The position numbers and the translations under genes are program-made. A stretch of DNA of 14,586 nucleotides from an uncultured Bacteroidales bacterium (GTDB lineage: Bacteria > Bacteroidota > Bacteroidia > Bacteroidales > Paludibacteraceae). The stretch spans positions 1-14,586 of the forward strand of contig ONXE01000023.1 of NCBI GenBank assembly GCA_900321775.1. The letters run 5' to 3'. Shown piece by piece: positions 13,342 through 14,586 of this stretch; position 1 is the stretch's first letter, and every line of letters starts with the position of its first letter. Under the pieces are notes generated by a model that had not been told where the DNA came from, searched no databases, and was given only the letters and a program-made list of their open reading frames with translations.

Positions 13342-13725
13342 TTAGTTTTTGGGTTTGAAGGGGTCGGGGGCGTTGCGGAATTGCTCGCGGCGGAGGTTCT
13401 TGCGGTTGTGGCGGGCGGCGAAGGCCTCGAGGGTCTCGGGGTTGACGGTTCGTTTCTTGCGTTCCACTTTCTTGCGATACTGGAGGTCCTTGAGCATGTC
13501 GAGTTCGCGTTGCGAGATGAGTTTTTTGTCGAAAAGGGTTTGGAGCGAGTCGAGTACGGTGGTTCTTGGGAAGGCTTGAAGCCAGCGCTTGGCCATGGCT
13601 GAGGTGTACTCGGATTCGGCTTCGCGGAGCATGAAGCAAATGGCGAAGACGAGGAGTTCGTTTCCGTGTAGCCCACGTTGTGAAACCATCCATCCGTGGA
13701 TTTTAAGTATGTCGGATTTTTGCAT
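13342..13725 (-). CDS. Small winged-helix-like protein with basic tail
   Basis: A 127-residue protein. The first 75 residues (KIHGWMVSQRGLHGNELLVFAICFMLREAESEYT ... VLDSLQTLFDKKLISQREL) resemble the winged-helix segment of Bacteroidota proteins with an I-x-GWM-x-x-x-GLKGNELLVYA opening. Some of those are replication- or phage-related; this resemblance is from memory. The tail (about 78-127) is strongly basic (RKKVERKKR, RHNRKNLRRE) and could bind nucleic acid. It has no close promoter; the nearest consensus one, at 13942-13972, lies more than 200 bases upstream, beyond a possible 62-codon ORF ending 11 bases before this start. DNA binding is a reasonable guess; the target and role are unknown. 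Confidence 0.65.
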   Translation of the reverse strand: MQKSDILKIHGWMVSQRGLHGNELLVFAICFMLREAESEYTSAMAKRWLQAFPRTTVLDSLQTLFDKKLISQRELDMLKDLQYRKKVERKKRTVNPETLEAFAARHNRKNLRREQFRNAPDPFKPKN

Positions 13726-13736
13726 AAATTTGGTTG

Positions 13737-13925
13737 TTAGTATTTTTGAAAACCGGTGTATATTGCTTCAGTCTGAGAGGGCAAGTTGGTGGTCCGAAAA
13801 AAGTCCGGTGGTGTAAGCAAGCTCCTCCCTAAAGATATTTTGTCGGAATCCGTCAAACGAGTTGTCAAAATATCAGGGCCGAAGATTTTGAAATTTTGGT
13901 GTTTTTTCGAGTTGAGTCGAGTCAA
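13737..13925 (-). CDS. Possible 62-residue upstream ORF
   Basis: The ORF starts MTRLNSKKHQNFKIFG and ends EAIYTGFQKY. No family is recognised. Its ATG is 17 bases beyond a perfect promoter box, the kind of distance seen for real genes here, and its stop is 11 bases before the winged-helix-like gene, as in an operon. Against it, a 9-base inverted repeat runs through the frame and the composition is not convincing. It may be a translated small protein, a leader peptide, or simply a long untranslated leader. Confidence 0.3.
   Translation of the reverse strand: MTRLNSKKHQNFKIFGPDILTTRLTDSDKISLGRSLLTPPDFFRTTNLPSQTEAIYTGFQKY
13834..13874. repeat. Inverted repeat in the leader of the winged-helix-like gene
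   Basis: GATATTTTG (13834-13842) and CAAAATATC (13866-13874) are perfect nine-base inverted arms, 23 bases apart. This could be a leader hairpin or an operator site. Confidence 0.4.
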
Positions 13926-13941
13926 TTTTCAAAATCGGGTA

Positions 13942-13972
13942 CAAAGGTACAACAAAGAAAGCAGGTTTTCAA
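13942..13972 (-). promoter_or_regulatory. Bacteroidota-type promoter upstream of the 62-codon ORF and winged-helix-like gene
   Basis: Minus strand: TTG (13972-13970), 20 bases, TACCTTTG (13949-13942), followed by TACCCG. It is the only full promoter in the window whose spacer lacks the TC plus A-run pattern. Confidence 0.75.
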
Positions 13973-14073
13973 GTTTTTTGTCGATTTTTGTTCAAAAACG
14001 TGTTCATTTGTTGAAAAATGAGTTGTGAAATGGTGATTTTTGGGAACGAATGTGTACTTTTTAGAGATTTTGT

Positions 14074-14104
14074 TTGGAAATGTCAGAAAAATGTTGTAAC
14101 TTTG
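14074..14104 (+). promoter_or_regulatory. Bacteroidota-type promoter of pta
   Basis: TTG at 14074-14076, 20 bases, TAACTTTG at 14097-14104. The spacer has TC at positions 7-8, AGAAAAA and G at position 17, and is close to that of the ATPase promoter. A perfect palindrome ATTACGTAAT (14111-14120) lies at or just after the expected transcription start. The leader is about 58 bases. Confidence 0.85.
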
Positions 14105-14167
14105 CAGGCGATTACGTAATGTGGCGTAAAGTGATTAATTAGAAAACAATAATAAAAACAAGACACA

Positions 14168-14586
14168 ATGGACATTTTATCTCAAATGACAGCTCGTGCG
14201 AAGGCGAACAAACAGCGTATCGTTTTGCCTGAAGGTGACGAGCCTCGCACGCTGGAAGCTGCAAACATCATCTTGAAAGATGATATTGCTAACCTTATTC
14301 TAATCGGCGACCCTGCCGTGATTAACCGCATGGCAGCCGAGAACGGCTATGAGCACATCCACAAGGCTACTATCTTTGACCCTGCAACGGACCCGAAGAT
14401 GGAGGCGTACACCAACTTGCTGTACGAGCTTCGTAAGAAGAAAGGCTTGACTTATGAAGAGGCTGCGCAGAAGACCAAAGACCCGCTGTACCTGGGTTGC
14501 CTAATGATCAAGGCGGGTGACGCAGACGGTGAGTTGGCCGGTGCACGCGGTACGACAGCCGACACGATTCGTCCGGCCTTCCAGAT
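14168..14586 (+). CDS. pta: Phosphate acetyltransferase, N-terminal part (cut by the window end)
   Basis: The first 139 codons of phosphate acetyltransferase, which interconverts acetyl-CoA and acetyl phosphate and, with acetate kinase, makes ATP and acetate. It begins MDILSQMTARAKANKQRIVLPEGDEPRTLEAA, the standard start of the short single-domain Pta, with VLPEGDEPRTLEAA as the family signature. It continues through GDPAVINRMA, DPLYLGCLMIKAGDADGELAGA and the TTADTIRPA motif. The direct start at this motif excludes an N-terminal malic-enzyme or DRTGG fusion. The remaining roughly 200 residues lie beyond the window. The A-rich leader before the ATG, without a Shine-Dalgarno site, is normal for Bacteroidota. 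Confidence 0.95.
   Translation, partial: MDILSQMTARAKANKQRIVLPEGDEPRTLEAANIILKDDIANLILIGDPAVINRMAAENGYEHIHKATIFDPATDPKMEAYTNLLYELRKKKGLTYEEAAQKTKDPLYLGCLMIKAGDADGELAGARGTTADTIRPAFQ

Overview
The window looks like a chromosomal piece of a Bacteroidales bacterium (phylum Bacteroidota); family and genus cannot be fixed from the sequence alone. The main reasons are the Bacteroidota promoter signature (TTG, 20 bases, TAnnTTTG) in front of most transcription units, A-rich leaders without Shine-Dalgarno sites, an OmpA-LysM envelope protein, and a large secreted protein with a Bacteroidales-type C-terminal tail followed by a small MKTYI-type peptide.

Left part (1-5092, + strand). A three-gene operon encodes a D-2-hydroxyacid dehydrogenase, a hexameric-type glutamate dehydrogenase and a class I aminotransferase, which together could pass amino groups between ammonia, glutamate and 2-oxoacids. 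Its mRNA may be almost leaderless. Next come tRNA-Pro(GGG), with its own promoter, a hairpin leader and a strong terminator, and a cation-diffusion-facilitator metal exporter.

Middle (5093-9382, - strand). In transcription order these are an AAA-type ATPase, an OmpA-LysM protein, a CAU-anticodon tRNA, a run of hairpins of unknown role, and typA/bipA. No consensus promoter is visible between the OmpA-LysM start and typA, so these may share a transcript. The ATPase gene lies between two direct copies of a promoter-bearing repeat of about 125 bp.

Right part (9383-14167) is accessory. It holds a small peptide gene behind a 648-residue exported protein built of beta-rich modules, then a gene-poor 350-base stretch that can fold into a long rod with an alternative pairing. 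After that come a DUF4160-DUF2442 pair, an internally deleted remnant of a second ATPase preceded by a third copy of the promoter repeat, and a small winged-helix-like protein with a possible upstream ORF. The window ends in the first 139 codons of phosphate acetyltransferase (pta, + strand).

No complete mobile element, CRISPR array or rRNA gene was seen. The most notable signals are an unusually uniform extended promoter shared by unrelated genes, the repeat-plus-ATPase cassettes, the possible switch-like RNA at 11979-12172 and the small peptide gene.
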